Shown here: one piece after another, positions 43,047-52,510 of the stretch
Layout of the letters: each line of letters starts with the position of its first letter
Numbering within the stretch: the stretch's first letter is position 1
Assembly: GCF_026015885.1 (NCBI RefSeq)
Contig: NZ_JAPDUG010000001.1
Coordinates: 682,001-746,000, forward strand
DNA from: Halocynthiibacter sp. SDUM655004
Lineage (GTDB): Bacteria; Pseudomonadota; Alphaproteobacteria; Rhodobacterales; Rhodobacteraceae
Length of the DNA: 64,000 nucleotides
Direction: 5' to 3'
The notes under the pieces: generated by a model
The model's database searches: none
Told to the model about the DNA's origin: nothing
What the model saw: only the letters and a program-made list of their open reading frames with translations
Program-made: the position numbers and the translations under genes

Positions 43047-43130
43047 CTAGCGGGACAGCAGGAATTGGAGCGCGCCTACGTGTCCTAAGATGCGCTGATT
43101 CTGAATCAGTTTCATGACATGGGTTTTCAT
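43047..43130 (-). CDS. 27-residue ORF coupled to the glyoxalase-fold gene
   Basis: The ATG at 43130 overlaps the stop of the preceding gene as ATGA. The predicted peptide starts MKTHVMKLIQNQRILGHVG and ends LQFLLSR; it is basic, with nine Leu/Ile/Val in 27 residues. A strong hairpin follows immediately and then ilvE. It could be a translationally coupled small protein or a leader peptide for the aminotransferase gene. No family is known to me. Confidence 0.45.
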   Translation of the reverse strand: MKTHVMKLIQNQRILGHVGALQFLLSR

Positions 43131-43642
43131 GGTTGCGGGGCTGGCTCCCTCAACAGATCTTCGAGGTCGAGGCGGGTGTTCACCATGGCAATATTCCCGT
43201 CGGTGTCGCGGGGCCAATCGGCTTCGGGTTTATCCCAATAAAGCTCAACACCGTTCTTGTCTGGGTCGTCCAGATAAAGCGCTTCGCTCACCCCGTGATC
43301 GGCTGCCCCAGTTAGGGTATATCCGGCAGCATAAACGCGGCGCAGCGCATCGGCTAGGTCAGCGCGTGTCGGATAGAGGAATGCTGTGTGATAGAGGCCG
43401 GTGTGCCCTGGTGGAGGGGGCGTTGCACCAAGGCTTTCCCACGTGTTCAGCCCGATGTGATGGTGATATCCGCCCGCTGCGAGAAAGGCCGCGCCTGATC
43501 CATAACGCATCGTTATTTCGAACCCGAGAACGCCGGAATAAAAGCCGATCGCGCGTTCAAGGTCACTGACACGCAGATGAACGTGCCCAATGCGCGTTTG
43601 GGGGTGGATGGAGGTGGGCTCTTTTTGAGAGGACTGTGTCAT
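43127..43642 (-). CDS. Glyoxalase/VOC superfamily protein
   Basis: A 171-residue protein of the VOC fold. The N-terminal module GHVHLRVSDLERAIGFYSGVLGFE carries the usual first metal-ligand His; a second His-rich segment (GGYHHHIGLNTW) and the C-terminal YLDDPDKNGVELYWDKP with the Glu ligand complete the pattern, which resembles a ring-cleaving dioxygenase-like or glyoxalase I-type domain. The exact reaction is unknown. Stop overlaps the 27-codon ORF by ATGA. Confidence 0.87.
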   Translation of the reverse strand: MTQSSQKEPTSIHPQTRIGHVHLRVSDLERAIGFYSGVLGFEITMRYGSGAAFLAAGGYHHHIGLNTWESLGATPPPPGHTGLYHTAFLYPTRADLADALRRVYAAGYTLTGAADHGVSEALYLDDPDKNGVELYWDKPEADWPRDTDGNIAMVNTRLDLEDLLREPAPQP

Positions 43643-43735
43643 AGCGTTTCCTTTTGCTTGGAAAGACTATACGCACAGTAAATTCGAACAAAACCCACGG
43701 CGACGCGCAGGTTCTGTTCATTTTTTCACAAGCAC

Positions 43736-44782
43736 TTAGCTGCGGACAAAACCGACAATGTCATACGCTTTGTCAAGGATTGGCGAGGCAATCTTACGTG
43801 CCTTTGCAGCGCCTTCGCCAAGGATCTTGTCAATCTCGGCTGTGTCTTCCATCAAGCGCGCCATTTCGCCGGAAATCGGCGAGAGCTTGGCCACGGCCAG
43901 CTCTGAAAGCATTGGTTTGAATTCCGAGAATACCTTGCCGCCAACCTCTTTCAACACGGCCTCTGGAGTGCTGTCGTCTAGTGCCGCATAGATGTTGACA
44001 AGGTTGCGCGCCTCTAAACGACCCTCAAGCCCCTCGACCTCGCTTGGCAGCGCGTCTGGGTCGGTTTTGGCTTTGCGGATTTTGAGCGCGATTGTGTCGG
44101 CATCGTCGGTCAGGTTGATGCGGCTGGCATCAGACGGATCAGACTTCGACATCTTTTTGCTGCCATCGCGCAGGCTCATAACGCGGGTGGCTGCGCCCTC
44201 AATCACGGGTTCGGTGATGGGGAAGAAATCCACCCCGTAGTCATGGTTGAATTTTGCGGCGATATCGCGCGTGAGCTCAATATGCTGTTTCTGGTCCTCG
44301 CCCACGGGAACGTGCGTTGCGTGGTAAACGAGAATATCCGCTGCCATCAGGCTCGGATAGGTGAACAGACCAGCAGAAGCATTCTCGCGGTTTTTGCCAG
44401 CTTTGTCTTTGAACTGTGTCATGCGGTTGAGCCAGCCCATCCGCGCAACGCAGTTAAAGATCCAGCCAAGTTGGGCGTGCTCTGGAACCTGACTTTGGTT
44501 GAAGAGGATCGACTTTTTCGGATCAAGACCGGATGCAAGATAGCCCGCCGCCAATTCGCGTGTGGCACGGCGCAGGTTATCTGGGTCTTGCGGCATGGTG
44601 ATCGCATGCATATCCACCATGCAGTAGAGCGTTTCTACGCCGCTGTCTTGCATATCGACAAAGCGTTTCATCGCCCCGAGATAGTTGCCAAGAGTCAGGC
44701 CGCCTGTTGGCTGGATTCCGGAAAAGACGCGCGGCGCAAATTGAGTGCCGGGCTGCGAGGGTGTTTGGACCACCTCGGTCAT
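43736..44782 (-). CDS. trpS: Tryptophanyl-tRNA synthetase
   Basis: A 348-residue class I synthetase. The HIGH-type motif is GGLTLGNY (T-x-x-x-G-N form) in [16 protein letters not shown], and KMSKS is in [16 protein letters not shown]. Between them [27 protein letters not shown] is the tryptophan/adenylate region. The ATG at 44782 has GGAG upstream; an upstream in-frame ATG (44845) would add an implausible polar extension. Divergent from the rhomboid-like gene. Confidence 0.95.
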   Translation of the reverse strand: MTEVVQTPSQPGTQFAPRVFSGIQPTGGLTLGNYLGAMKRFVDMQDSGVETLYCMVDMHAITMPQDPDNLRRATRELAAGYLASGLDPKKSILFNQSQVPEHAQLGWIFNCVARMGWLNRMTQFKDKAGKNRENASAGLFTYPSLMAADILVYHATHVPVGEDQKQHIELTRDIAAKFNHDYGVDFFPITEPVIEGAATRVMSLRDGSKKMSKSDPSDASRINLTDDADTIALKIRKAKTDPDALPSEVEGLEGRLEARNLVNIYAALDDSTPEAVLKEVGGKVFSEFKPMLSELAVAKLSPISGEMARLMEDTAEIDKILGEGAAKARKIASPILDKAYDIVGFVRS

Positions 44783-44884
44783 GGTGAATACTCCGTCTGG
44801 ATTTATGTGCTCATGTCGCTTACCCATGGCGCAGGTGCGCGTCAACCGTCGCAGAGGTGTCGTGCGTAGAATACGAGACAGAAC

Positions 44885-45580
44885 ATGAGTGATTTTTCAC
44901 CTTCGCCATACACGGAATCGCCATTCCTTGCGCTGCCTTGGGCGGTTGTTTGTCTTGCGTTGGTCGTCGCGGGTGTAGAGGGGTATTTGCTCCTTAGTGA
45001 GTTCGGTGCATTTGGCCCCGCCAAGATAGGCATGCGCGGTACAGCCATTCAGGAGTTTGGCTTTAACGGCGCGGTTGTGAGCTATTTCCTCGAAACGGGG
45101 CGCATTGTGCCGGGGCATCTTATGCGGCTGTTCACCTATAGCTTTGTGCAGCCAGGTTTCTCGCAGGCGGTTTTTATTGCCGTTCTGGTGTTGGCGCTGG
45201 GCAAGTTGACAGCGGAATCCCTAGGCAACGTCGCTCTTTTGATCATTTTCTTCGCCTCGGCGTTTATCGCAGCCTTTGTCTACGGCCTCGTATTCGGGGC
45301 GCAGGCAATTGCCTATGGCGGCTATCCCGGCGTGTTCGGTTTGATCGGGGCCTACACCTTTATTCGGTATCAAGAGTATGCGGCGAGCGGCGGGCCAAAA
45401 ACGCGCGCGTTTAAACTTATCGCTGTTCTTGCTGGTTTACGGCTGTTCCTCGCGTTCTTTTATGGCTGGCAAAGCAATTGGGTTGCCGATTTCGCGGCAT
45501 TTCCTGTGGGCGTAATTCTTGCGATTGCGCTTGTGCCGGGGGCATTTGCTGGTTTCGTGGCGAAGATGCGGCGGCAATAA
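44885..45580 (+). CDS. Rhomboid-fold protein lacking catalytic residues
   Basis: A 231-residue six-helix membrane protein with the rhomboid topology: an N-terminal helix, the L1-loop region ([15 protein letters not shown]), and the catalytic-helix motif [13 protein letters not shown] where active rhomboids have GxSG. The serine is replaced by Pro, the partner His (AHxxG) is replaced by Asp ([10 protein letters not shown]), and the structural His/Asn residues of helix 2 are also absent. It is therefore a probable pseudoprotease, such as derlin/iRhom-like chaperones in eukaryotes. Function unknown. Lies between trpS and murJ. Confidence 0.82.
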   Translation: MSDFSPSPYTESPFLALPWAVVCLALVVAGVEGYLLLSEFGAFGPAKIGMRGTAIQEFGFNGAVVSYFLETGRIVPGHLMRLFTYSFVQPGFSQAVFIAVLVLALGKLTAESLGNVALLIIFFASAFIAAFVYGLVFGAQAIAYGGYPGVFGLIGAYTFIRYQEYAASGGPKTRAFKLIAVLAGLRLFLAFFYGWQSNWVADFAAFPVGVILAIALVPGAFAGFVAKMRRQ

Positions 45581-47119
45581 TTAACGGCGAAGCGCCGAGC
45601 GGAAATCTCCAATTCGAAACGCGCCGATCAAATGCCCAATGCCGAAATAGCTTACGATCCCTGAACCAATCAGGATCACCAGACCAAGCACGCCAAACCC
45701 TTCGGTTCCGAACATTGGCGTTATGACGATTTGAACACCAAAAAGCGCGCCGCCCATGAGCAGAGCCGCCAGCACAACGCGCCAGACCCGCCCCCAAAAC
45801 TGAGCATCAAATCGCGCAACTGTTCCGTAGCGCCGTGCGCCAAGGGCTAGAAGTAGAACCATGAACCACCCGGCAACCGTTGTGGCAAGAGCGGCAGCCC
45901 AGAAGCCGATGAACGGAGCAAGACCGATTGCGATGGCCGCGTTTATCACCATCGAAACAACTGCATAGTAAAATGGCCGTTTGGTATCTTCGCGGGCAAA
46001 GAAAACCGGTTGAAGCAGCTTTTGCAGCACGAAACCCGGGAGCCCAAGGCCGTAGATCGCAACAGCAACAGCGGTAGCGGCTGTATCATCCGCATCAAAC
46101 GCGCCACGTTCAAAAAGAACAGAGATAAGCGGCGTCGGGATTACCACGAGCGCAACAGCGGCGGGGATTGTCAGCGCCATCGAAATCTCGCCTGCGCGGC
46201 TCAGGGCGTCGCGGCTGCCGGCGGCGTCGTTCGCACCAAGGCGACGCGAAAGCTCGGGGAGCAGGACAACGCCAATTGCAATTCCAACAACTCCGAGCGG
46301 CAGTTGATAGAGACGGTCGGCATAGGCAAGCCACGCAACCGCGCCTTCGAAATGGCTCGCGACCTGACGACCGACCAACAGATTGACCTGTACAACACCA
46401 CCAGCCAGCGCGGCAGGGGCGGCGATGATAAGAAGGCGTTTGAGGTCAGGCGTCATTCGCGGGCGCTTTGGAACGAGACGAAATCCGATCCGGCTCGCCG
46501 CGACCCAGACAATTGCAAGCTGCACAATGCCCGAAACGGGAACCGCCCAAGCCAATGTTAGGCCAATCGGCCAGCCCAAAGCGTCAGCGCCAAGCATTGC
46601 GGCAACAAACACCACGTTGAGAAAAACAGGGGCAGCGGCGGCGGCGGCGAAACGACCGTTGGCATTAAGCACGCCAGCCAAAAGAGCAGAGAGTGAGATG
46701 AATAGGATATAGGGAAAAGCGATGCGGCCATATAGAACAGCAAGATCAAACCGCTCGTCGCCGATAAATCCGCTCGCCATCGCGATCACAAGCCAAGGCA
46801 TCAACAGATGCGCGACAAGCGAGAACACAATCAGGATGCCGCCAAGCCCCGAAAATGCATCGCGGGCGAAGGTATACGGATCTTCGCCGCGCTCCAGTTT
46901 TTTGGAGAACATCGGCACAAAGGCCATGTTGAACGCCCCTTCGGCAAAGAAACGGCGAAACATGTTGGGCAGCGAAAACGCAATCAGGAAAGCCTCTGCA
47001 ACGGGGCCCGTTCCGAGAAAGCTCGCCATCAGAATGTCGCGCAGAAATCCGAGGATACGGCTCATCAGGGTCCAGAACCCAACCGTCATGAAGCCGGAGA
47101 TCATGCGCGCGGGCTTCAT
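45581..47119 (-). CDS. murJ: Lipid II flippase MurJ
   Basis: A 512-residue MOP-superfamily transporter with about 14 helices; GFWTLMSRILGFLRDILMASFLG at the N terminus and EAFLIAFSLPNMFRRFFAEGAFNMAFVPMF are the MurJ/MviN signature. It moves lipid-linked peptidoglycan precursors across the inner membrane. It overlaps the glnD stop by 4 bases, so murJ is translated after glnD. Convergent with the rhomboid-like gene; the two stop codons are adjacent. Confidence 0.96.
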   Translation of the reverse strand: MKPARMISGFMTVGFWTLMSRILGFLRDILMASFLGTGPVAEAFLIAFSLPNMFRRFFAEGAFNMAFVPMFSKKLERGEDPYTFARDAFSGLGGILIVFSLVAHLLMPWLVIAMASGFIGDERFDLAVLYGRIAFPYILFISLSALLAGVLNANGRFAAAAAAPVFLNVVFVAAMLGADALGWPIGLTLAWAVPVSGIVQLAIVWVAASRIGFRLVPKRPRMTPDLKRLLIIAAPAALAGGVVQVNLLVGRQVASHFEGAVAWLAYADRLYQLPLGVVGIAIGVVLLPELSRRLGANDAAGSRDALSRAGEISMALTIPAAVALVVIPTPLISVLFERGAFDADDTAATAVAVAIYGLGLPGFVLQKLLQPVFFAREDTKRPFYYAVVSMVINAAIAIGLAPFIGFWAAALATTVAGWFMVLLLALGARRYGTVARFDAQFWGRVWRVVLAALLMGGALFGVQIVITPMFGTEGFGVLGLVILIGSGIVSYFGIGHLIGAFRIGDFRSALRR

Positions 47120-49935
47120 CCGTTGAGTGCCCGTTTGGTGCCTTGCGCGATTGCTGTGCGAATTTTATCCGCCAGAACCTTTTGCTTGTCCTTGGTGTGA
47201 TACTTCAGGCCGAACATATCCTTAACATAGAAGGTATCCACCACCTGCTCGCCATAGGTCGCGATGGTCGCGGTGGCGATATATACGTTTGCATTGGCCA
47301 ATGTCCGCGTCAAATCAAACAGCAGGCCGGGGCGGTCGCGGGTATCAACTTCGATGATCGTATAGATTTCGGAACCTTCGTTATCGAAGGTAATGATCGT
47401 TGGAACCTTGAAGGCTTTCTCGCGCTTCTTGAGCTTGTCGCGGTCAACCAAGGCGTCTCGCGGTACAACCTCGCCAAGCAGGGTCTTCTTGATCATATTG
47501 CGCAGGCGCTGCATTCGGCTTCGGGCGTAGGGATGTCCTTCGGAATCCTGAACCCAGAAAATCGCCGTCACGTAACCGTCTTTGGTCGTGTAAGTCCGCG
47601 CATCGACCACATTGGCCCCAACCAGCGCGAGCGCCCCTGCAAGGCGCGAGAATATACCGGGATGATCGACAAGCGCGAAACAGGCTCGCGTTGCGTCGCG
47701 GTCCTCATCAAGGCTGAGATCAATCTCGATCTCGTCGTCTTTAAGCTTCTTGAGCATATTGGCAAAGACAATATGCGTGGAAAGTTGATTGCCTTGCCAA
47801 TAAGGCGGGTAGTGGCGCGTAACTTCTTTGCGGACGGCTTTCTTATCCCAATCTGCAAGCGCGGTGCGCAGGGCTTTCTTGGCCTCTGTTTCGCGCGTTT
47901 CCCTGTTGAGGGCTTCAAGGCCGGACTCAAGCGCCATTGTGGTTTGGCCATGAAGATCCCTTAGGAGCATGGCTTTCCAGTTGTTCCACGTGCCCGGCCC
48001 AACGCCGCGAATGTCACAAACAGTTAAAACAGTAAGCAGGTCGAGCTGTTTGGTGTTGTTCACTGCCTTAGCAAATCCGCGAACGGTGCGAGGATCGGAA
48101 ATGTCACGTTTCTGGGCGATATCCGACATCAAAAGGTGATTGCGGACGAGCCACTCGACAGTTTTGCATTCGCTTGGCTTTAGTCCGAGGCGCGGCGCGA
48201 CCTTGCGGGCAATCCGCGCGCCAACAATCGAGTGGTCCTCGTCGCGGCCCTTGCCGATATCATGCAGCAGCAGCGCGACATAAAGCACCTTGCGGTTGAT
48301 GCCGTCCTTGAGAATGCCGCTGGCCACGGGAAGCTCTTCGATCAACTCGCCGCGCTCGATCTGTGCGAGGGTCTTGATGCATTGGATGGTGTGCTCATCC
48401 ACGGTGTAGTGATGATACATATTAAACTGCATCATCGCGACGATCTCTTGAAACTCGGGGATAAAAGCGCCGAGCACGCCGATCTCGTTCATGCGGCGGA
48501 GCGCGCGCTCGGGGTTTCCGTGCTTGAGCATGAGGTCAAGAAAAATGCGGCGCGCCTCTTTCTGATTGCGCATGTCGTCGTCGATCAGATCAAGGTTGGA
48601 GGCCACAACGCGCATGGCTTCTGGGTGCAGCAATACCCCCGTGCGAAGCCCTTCCTCAAAGATGCGCAGGATGTTCATCTTATCGGCTAGGAATTTCTCC
48701 TCATTTGCAAAGGTGAGGCGGTTCTGCACAATCTTGAACCCGTCGCGCGCTTTGCGTTTCCGTTTGAACAGTCCGACCAGTAGCGGCTCTTTCTTGACGT
48801 GCGCGGCTTCGAGAGAAGTTAGGAAAATGCGGGTCAATTCACCAACGCGGGTGGCGTGGCGAAAATAGTCCTGCATGAACAATTCAACCGCGCGGCGTCC
48901 GGCTGTGTCGATATATCCCATGCGGTCCGCTACTTCGATCTGCATGTCAAAGCTGAGCGTATCCATTGCGCGCCCTGCGATCAGATGCAGATGACAGCGC
49001 ACGGCCCACAGAAAGTTTTCCGCACGGACGAAGTTGTCGTATTCTTCTTGATCGAACACACCGAGCGCCACGAGTTCTGCGGATGTGTCGACGTTATGCA
49101 GGTATTTTGCCACCCAGAACAACGTCTGGAGATCCCGCAAACCGCCTTTGCCTTCTTTGACGTTCGGCTCCACCACATAGCGCTGTCCGCCTTGTTTCTT
49201 ATGGCGTTCGGCGCGCTCCTGAAGCTTTGCTTCGATGAACTCCGCTGCGGTCCCTTTGAACAGGTTTTTGTACAGGCTGTCCTCAAGGTCGCCCATGAGG
49301 TCCTCGGCTCCGGCGATGTAGCGATGCTCGAGGAGCGCTGTTCGTATGGTGATGTCTTCGCGCCCTAAGCGAACGCAATCCTTCACAGTCCGCGAGGAAT
49401 GGCCCACCTTCAGACGCAAATCCCAAAGGATGTAGAGCATGGATTCAATCACGCTCTCGGCCCAAGGGGTAATCTTGTACGGGGTGAGGAAAAGCAGGTC
49501 TACGTCAGAACCAGGCGCCATTTCTGCACGGCCATAGCCGCCAACGCCCAGTAGCGTCAGGCGCTCGCCGTCGGTTGGCGTCGGGTTGGGGTGTAGAAAA
49601 CCTGTGGCCACGTTATAGGCGACCATCACGAGGCAATCCGTCAGGTAGGTATAGGCGCTCGTTACTGGCATGGCTTCGCGCGGGCGCAGGGCAAATGCCG
49701 CCTCGATTGCTTCGGACCCTCTTTTGCGTTCCCGCAAAAGGATATCGACCGTCGCCTTGCGAATGACGGCCGTATCGGTTTCACCCTGAATCGTTTCGGC
49801 GAGCTCTCCGCTCACCGCGACGAGGTCAAAGATGTCATTCGGCGCACATGCTAAAGATGGCGCAGGATAGGTTAGCGGCGTCGCCTCTGCGACGTTAGAA
49901 ACCGGTGCCGGAGAAGCTTCTTGGAGCGGGGTCAA
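47116..49935 (-). CDS. glnD: Protein-PII uridylyltransferase/uridylyl-removing enzyme
   Basis: A 939-residue bifunctional nitrogen sensor. It has the nucleotidyltransferase domain (GGYGRAEMAPGSDVDLLFL near 130-150), GlnE-like domain, HD phosphohydrolase domain (LLHDIGKGRDEDHS near 560), and two C-terminal ACT domains (LFDLTRTLANANVYI in the last) that bind glutamine. It uridylylates PII proteins under low glutamine and removes the group when glutamine is high. The start overlaps the lipoprotein gene by 41 bases; the first about 30 residues are Pro/Ala-rich and the true start could be a little later. Co-transcribed with murJ. Confidence 0.96.
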   Translation of the reverse strand: MTPLQEASPAPVSNVAEATPLTYPAPSLACAPNDIFDLVAVSGELAETIQGETDTAVIRKATVDILLRERKRGSEAIEAAFALRPREAMPVTSAYTYLTDCLVMVAYNVATGFLHPNPTPTDGERLTLLGVGGYGRAEMAPGSDVDLLFLTPYKITPWAESVIESMLYILWDLRLKVGHSSRTVKDCVRLGREDITIRTALLEHRYIAGAEDLMGDLEDSLYKNLFKGTAAEFIEAKLQERAERHKKQGGQRYVVEPNVKEGKGGLRDLQTLFWVAKYLHNVDTSAELVALGVFDQEEYDNFVRAENFLWAVRCHLHLIAGRAMDTLSFDMQIEVADRMGYIDTAGRRAVELFMQDYFRHATRVGELTRIFLTSLEAAHVKKEPLLVGLFKRKRKARDGFKIVQNRLTFANEEKFLADKMNILRIFEEGLRTGVLLHPEAMRVVASNLDLIDDDMRNQKEARRIFLDLMLKHGNPERALRRMNEIGVLGAFIPEFQEIVAMMQFNMYHHYTVDEHTIQCIKTLAQIERGELIEELPVASGILKDGINRKVLYVALLLHDIGKGRDEDHSIVGARIARKVAPRLGLKPSECKTVEWLVRNHLLMSDIAQKRDISDPRTVRGFAKAVNNTKQLDLLTVLTVCDIRGVGPGTWNNWKAMLLRDLHGQTTMALESGLEALNRETRETEAKKALRTALADWDKKAVRKEVTRHYPPYWQGNQLSTHIVFANMLKKLKDDEIEIDLSLDEDRDATRACFALVDHPGIFSRLAGALALVGANVVDARTYTTKDGYVTAIFWVQDSEGHPYARSRMQRLRNMIKKTLLGEVVPRDALVDRDKLKKREKAFKVPTIITFDNEGSEIYTIIEVDTRDRPGLLFDLTRTLANANVYIATATIATYGEQVVDTFYVKDMFGLKYHTKDKQKVLADKIRTAIAQGTKRALNG

Positions 49936-51070
49936 TTATGTTTACCTGATTGTCTTGGATCTGACCGATGGCGAGACCGCGTTGGTTCGTTCCGTCAGGG
50001 AGCAGGCGGAATACGCCATTCACACCAACGAATCCCGAAGGTTGAGTGAGAGCCGATTGGGTGAGCGCGTCTGATTTGCCCGCGCGCACAAGAGCACCGA
50101 TTGCGGCGATGCCGTCATAAGAGAGCCCCGCGATCGGGTGGGGTGGTTGGCCATAGGCGTTTTCATAGCGCGAAGCGAATTGCGCCGCCAAGCCAGGATC
50201 AGGAAGGGCAAACCAGCCGCTCTGAACACCAGGAAGCGCGAGCGTCGAGGCCGGAATATCCCAGCGTGTCAGGCCGATAAATTGTGTCGCTGTCGGGTCG
50301 ATGCCGTTTTCCGGCAAAAGCTGCGTGAGCAACGGAAGAGCACCTTCGGTTCCGGAAGCAAAGAGCAGAGCCTGCGCACCGGACGATTTAGCCGAAGCCG
50401 CGAGATCTGGGATCGCATTAATCACACCTTGTTGGCTCATCTCGAAAGTGCCGAGTGCCGCTACGGTTACGCCGGAGTTGTTTGCCGCAGTCACCAGTGC
50501 GTCGCGGCCTGCATCTTCAGAGAGATTGCCGGAGCCCGAAATCACCATTGCGCTGCTGATGCCCTGACGTGCTGCGTAGGACACGATGCGGTCTGCTGTG
50601 TTCTGGAAGGTATTGCCGAGCACAAATACGTTGCCGCCAGCGATGTCGGGCTTGTTCGAGAAGGCGAGAATATTCACGTTCTTATTCGAAATCGCCACGC
50701 CAACAGCGTTAGCTGATTCTGCATAAAGCGGGCCAAGAATGATTTTTGCACCATCGCTGACCGCCTCTTTGGCAACCGTTGCCGCAACATCGGCGCGGCC
50801 GGAAGTGTTGTAAACGCGCAGATCAATTTCGACGCCCTGAAGGTCTGCTATGGCAAGGCGTGCGGAATTCTCAAGAGCTGCGGCGATCAGGTTATCGCCT
50901 GAACTTGCCGAGTTGCCAGGAACCAAAAGCGCAACAGGAACAGCCTTTTGCGTGTTGATCGACGGGCCACCACCTGTGCCGCCTGGTTGACAGGCCGCGA
51001 GGAATATTGCCGCGATACCAAGGAGAAGAAATTGCAATCCAAAACGGGCATTTCGAAGAATTCTGAGCAT
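49895..51070 (-). CDS. LpoA-like periplasmic lipoprotein (type I periplasmic binding fold)
   Basis: A 391-residue lipoprotein. The signal is followed by the lipobox LAAC with Cys near residue 27 of the chosen form, so it is lipidated. The body is a leucine-binding-protein-like fold (VALLVPGNSASSGDN, KIILGPLYAESANAV, ISSAMVISGSGNLSEDAG, GLSYDGIAAIGALV), the class of LpoA/penicillin-binding-protein activators. It lies divergent from rsmI as in many proteobacteria, where the lpoA-rsmI(yraL)-yraN order supports the assignment. The glnD start overlaps its end. Likely outer-membrane regulator of peptidoglycan synthesis, inferred. Confidence 0.82.
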   Translation of the reverse strand: MLRILRNARFGLQFLLLGIAAIFLAACQPGGTGGGPSINTQKAVPVALLVPGNSASSGDNLIAAALENSARLAIADLQGVEIDLRVYNTSGRADVAATVAKEAVSDGAKIILGPLYAESANAVGVAISNKNVNILAFSNKPDIAGGNVFVLGNTFQNTADRIVSYAARQGISSAMVISGSGNLSEDAGRDALVTAANNSGVTVAALGTFEMSQQGVINAIPDLAASAKSSGAQALLFASGTEGALPLLTQLLPENGIDPTATQFIGLTRWDIPASTLALPGVQSGWFALPDPGLAAQFASRYENAYGQPPHPIAGLSYDGIAAIGALVRAGKSDALTQSALTQPSGFVGVNGVFRLLPDGTNQRGLAIGQIQDNQVNIIDPAPRSFSGTGF

Positions 51071-51178
51071 AAAAAGGTCTCGCTTCAATTGATCGGCAAC
51101 ATGTCAGGCATTGACTCCAGACGGGGTGAACCTATGCGTTTACAAGAGAATAGTAAACGCTAGCGAAAGCCCAAAGAG

Positions 51179-52045
51179 ATGAATTTCGAGACAAAAAAGC
51201 TCGCGTCCGGTCTGTATTTTGTTGCAACACCGATTGGTTCGGCGCGGGACATCACGCTACGGGCACTGGATACGCTCGCATCTGCGGATGTTATCGCTGC
51301 CGAAGATACCCGCACAGCGCGAAGACTCATGGACATTCACGGCATCCCGCTCCGAGATCGGCCAATGGTTGCGTATCACGATCACAACGGAGAGAAGGCG
51401 CGTCCGCGTTTGCTGAAATATCTCGAGGAGGGGTGCTCCGTGGCCTACGCCAGCGAAGCGGGAACGCCGCTTGTTGCTGATCCGGGCTATCACCTGTCCG
51501 TTGCCGCGATAGAAGCGGGTTATCCGGTAACCTCTGCGCCCGGACCGAGCGCTATGATCGCCGCACTTACGATTGCGGGGCTGCCGACTGATAAGTTCCT
51601 GTTCGCGGGGTTCCTTCCCAATGCGAAATCCGCGCGGCGAAAGGCACTGTCGGCTGTCGCAGATACCGATGCGACGCTTGTTTTTTATGAATCTCCAAAG
51701 CGCCTCAAAGCCAGTTTGAATGATATGGCCGACACATTCGGCTCAGAGCGAAAAGCAGCTGTTTGCCGCGAGTTAACCAAAAAATTCGAAGAGGTCGCGC
51801 GGGGCACATTGGAGGAACTCGCCTCGGCATTTGCGGAACGAACTGTCAAAGGCGAGATCGTTGTTCTTGTTAACCGCGTAGGCACGAAAACGGTGGATGC
51901 ATCTTCAATTGATGATGCTCTCAAAGAGGCGCTGAAATCAAACTCTGTTAAAGATTCCGCAAGTATTGTGGCCGATACCTTCAATGTCGCGCGGCGGGAT
52001 GTGTACCAAAAGGCGCTCGCCATCGCGAAAGACGCTAAGGATTAA
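51179..52045 (+). CDS. rsmI: 16S rRNA (cytidine(1402)-2'-O)-methyltransferase
   Basis: A 288-residue tetrapyrrole-methylase-fold enzyme. It opens SGLYFVATPIGSARDITLRALDTLASADVIAAEDTR, represented by the ATPIG motif and AEDTR; a central GTPLVADPGY and APGPSAMIAALTIAGLPT; and FVFxES-like LVFYESPKRL. Methylates C1402 of 16S rRNA in the decoding centre with RsmH. Start ATG at 51179 with AAAGAG upstream. Followed by yraN, an established neighbour. Confidence 0.95.
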   Translation: MNFETKKLASGLYFVATPIGSARDITLRALDTLASADVIAAEDTRTARRLMDIHGIPLRDRPMVAYHDHNGEKARPRLLKYLEEGCSVAYASEAGTPLVADPGYHLSVAAIEAGYPVTSAPGPSAMIAALTIAGLPTDKFLFAGFLPNAKSARRKALSAVADTDATLVFYESPKRLKASLNDMADTFGSERKAAVCRELTKKFEEVARGTLEELASAFAERTVKGEIVVLVNRVGTKTVDASSIDDALKEALKSNSVKDSASIVADTFNVARRDVYQKALAIAKDAKD

Positions 52046-52095
52046 AACACAACACGCTCTGCCGCGTTGTGAATTGCGCGGTTTTGGAGAGTTGT

Positions 52096-52452
52096 ATGAG
52101 TGGAATGGTTTCTTATCAGGCTGGAATCGCTGCCGAAGAGTCTGTTTCGAGAGATTATTTTGCGCGTGGCTTGCCGGTCTCGCGAAAACGTTGGCGCGGG
52201 AAATCGGGAGAGATAGACCTTGTTGCGAGGAATGGCGCGGGGGTTGTCTTCGTCGAGGTCAAGAAAAGCAGAACCTTCGAGCGTGCGGCCGCACGTGTTT
52301 CTCGCCGTCAAATGCAGCGCATATTTGCAACGGCTTCTGAGTTTTTGGCCGGTGAACCAAACGGCCAAAATACCGAAGTGCGGTTTGATGTGGCGTTGGT
52401 GAACGATAAGGGGCAAGTGCAAATTCTTGAAAATGCCTTTGGACAATTCTAA
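52096..52452 (+). CDS. YraN/UPF0102 family putative nuclease-fold protein
   Basis: A 118-residue protein of the UPF0102 (YraN) family. The signature is GEIDLVARNGAGVVFVEVK, the E/D...VFVEVK motif resembling the active site of Holliday-junction-type or PD-(D/E)xK nucleases; ERAAARVSRRQMQRI completes the family motif. A conserved lysine follows. GGAGAG precedes the ATG at 52096; an in-frame ATG at 52069 lacks this. No activity proven. Follows rsmI and precedes gshB. Confidence 0.88.
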   Translation: MSGMVSYQAGIAAEESVSRDYFARGLPVSRKRWRGKSGEIDLVARNGAGVVFVEVKKSRTFERAAARVSRRQMQRIFATASEFLAGEPNGQNTEVRFDVALVNDKGQVQILENAFGQF

Positions 52453-52510
52453 TTGCCATTGAACCGGTGACAACCTTGCGCCATGTAATGGGCAGCAAGG
52501 GAGAAACCGT

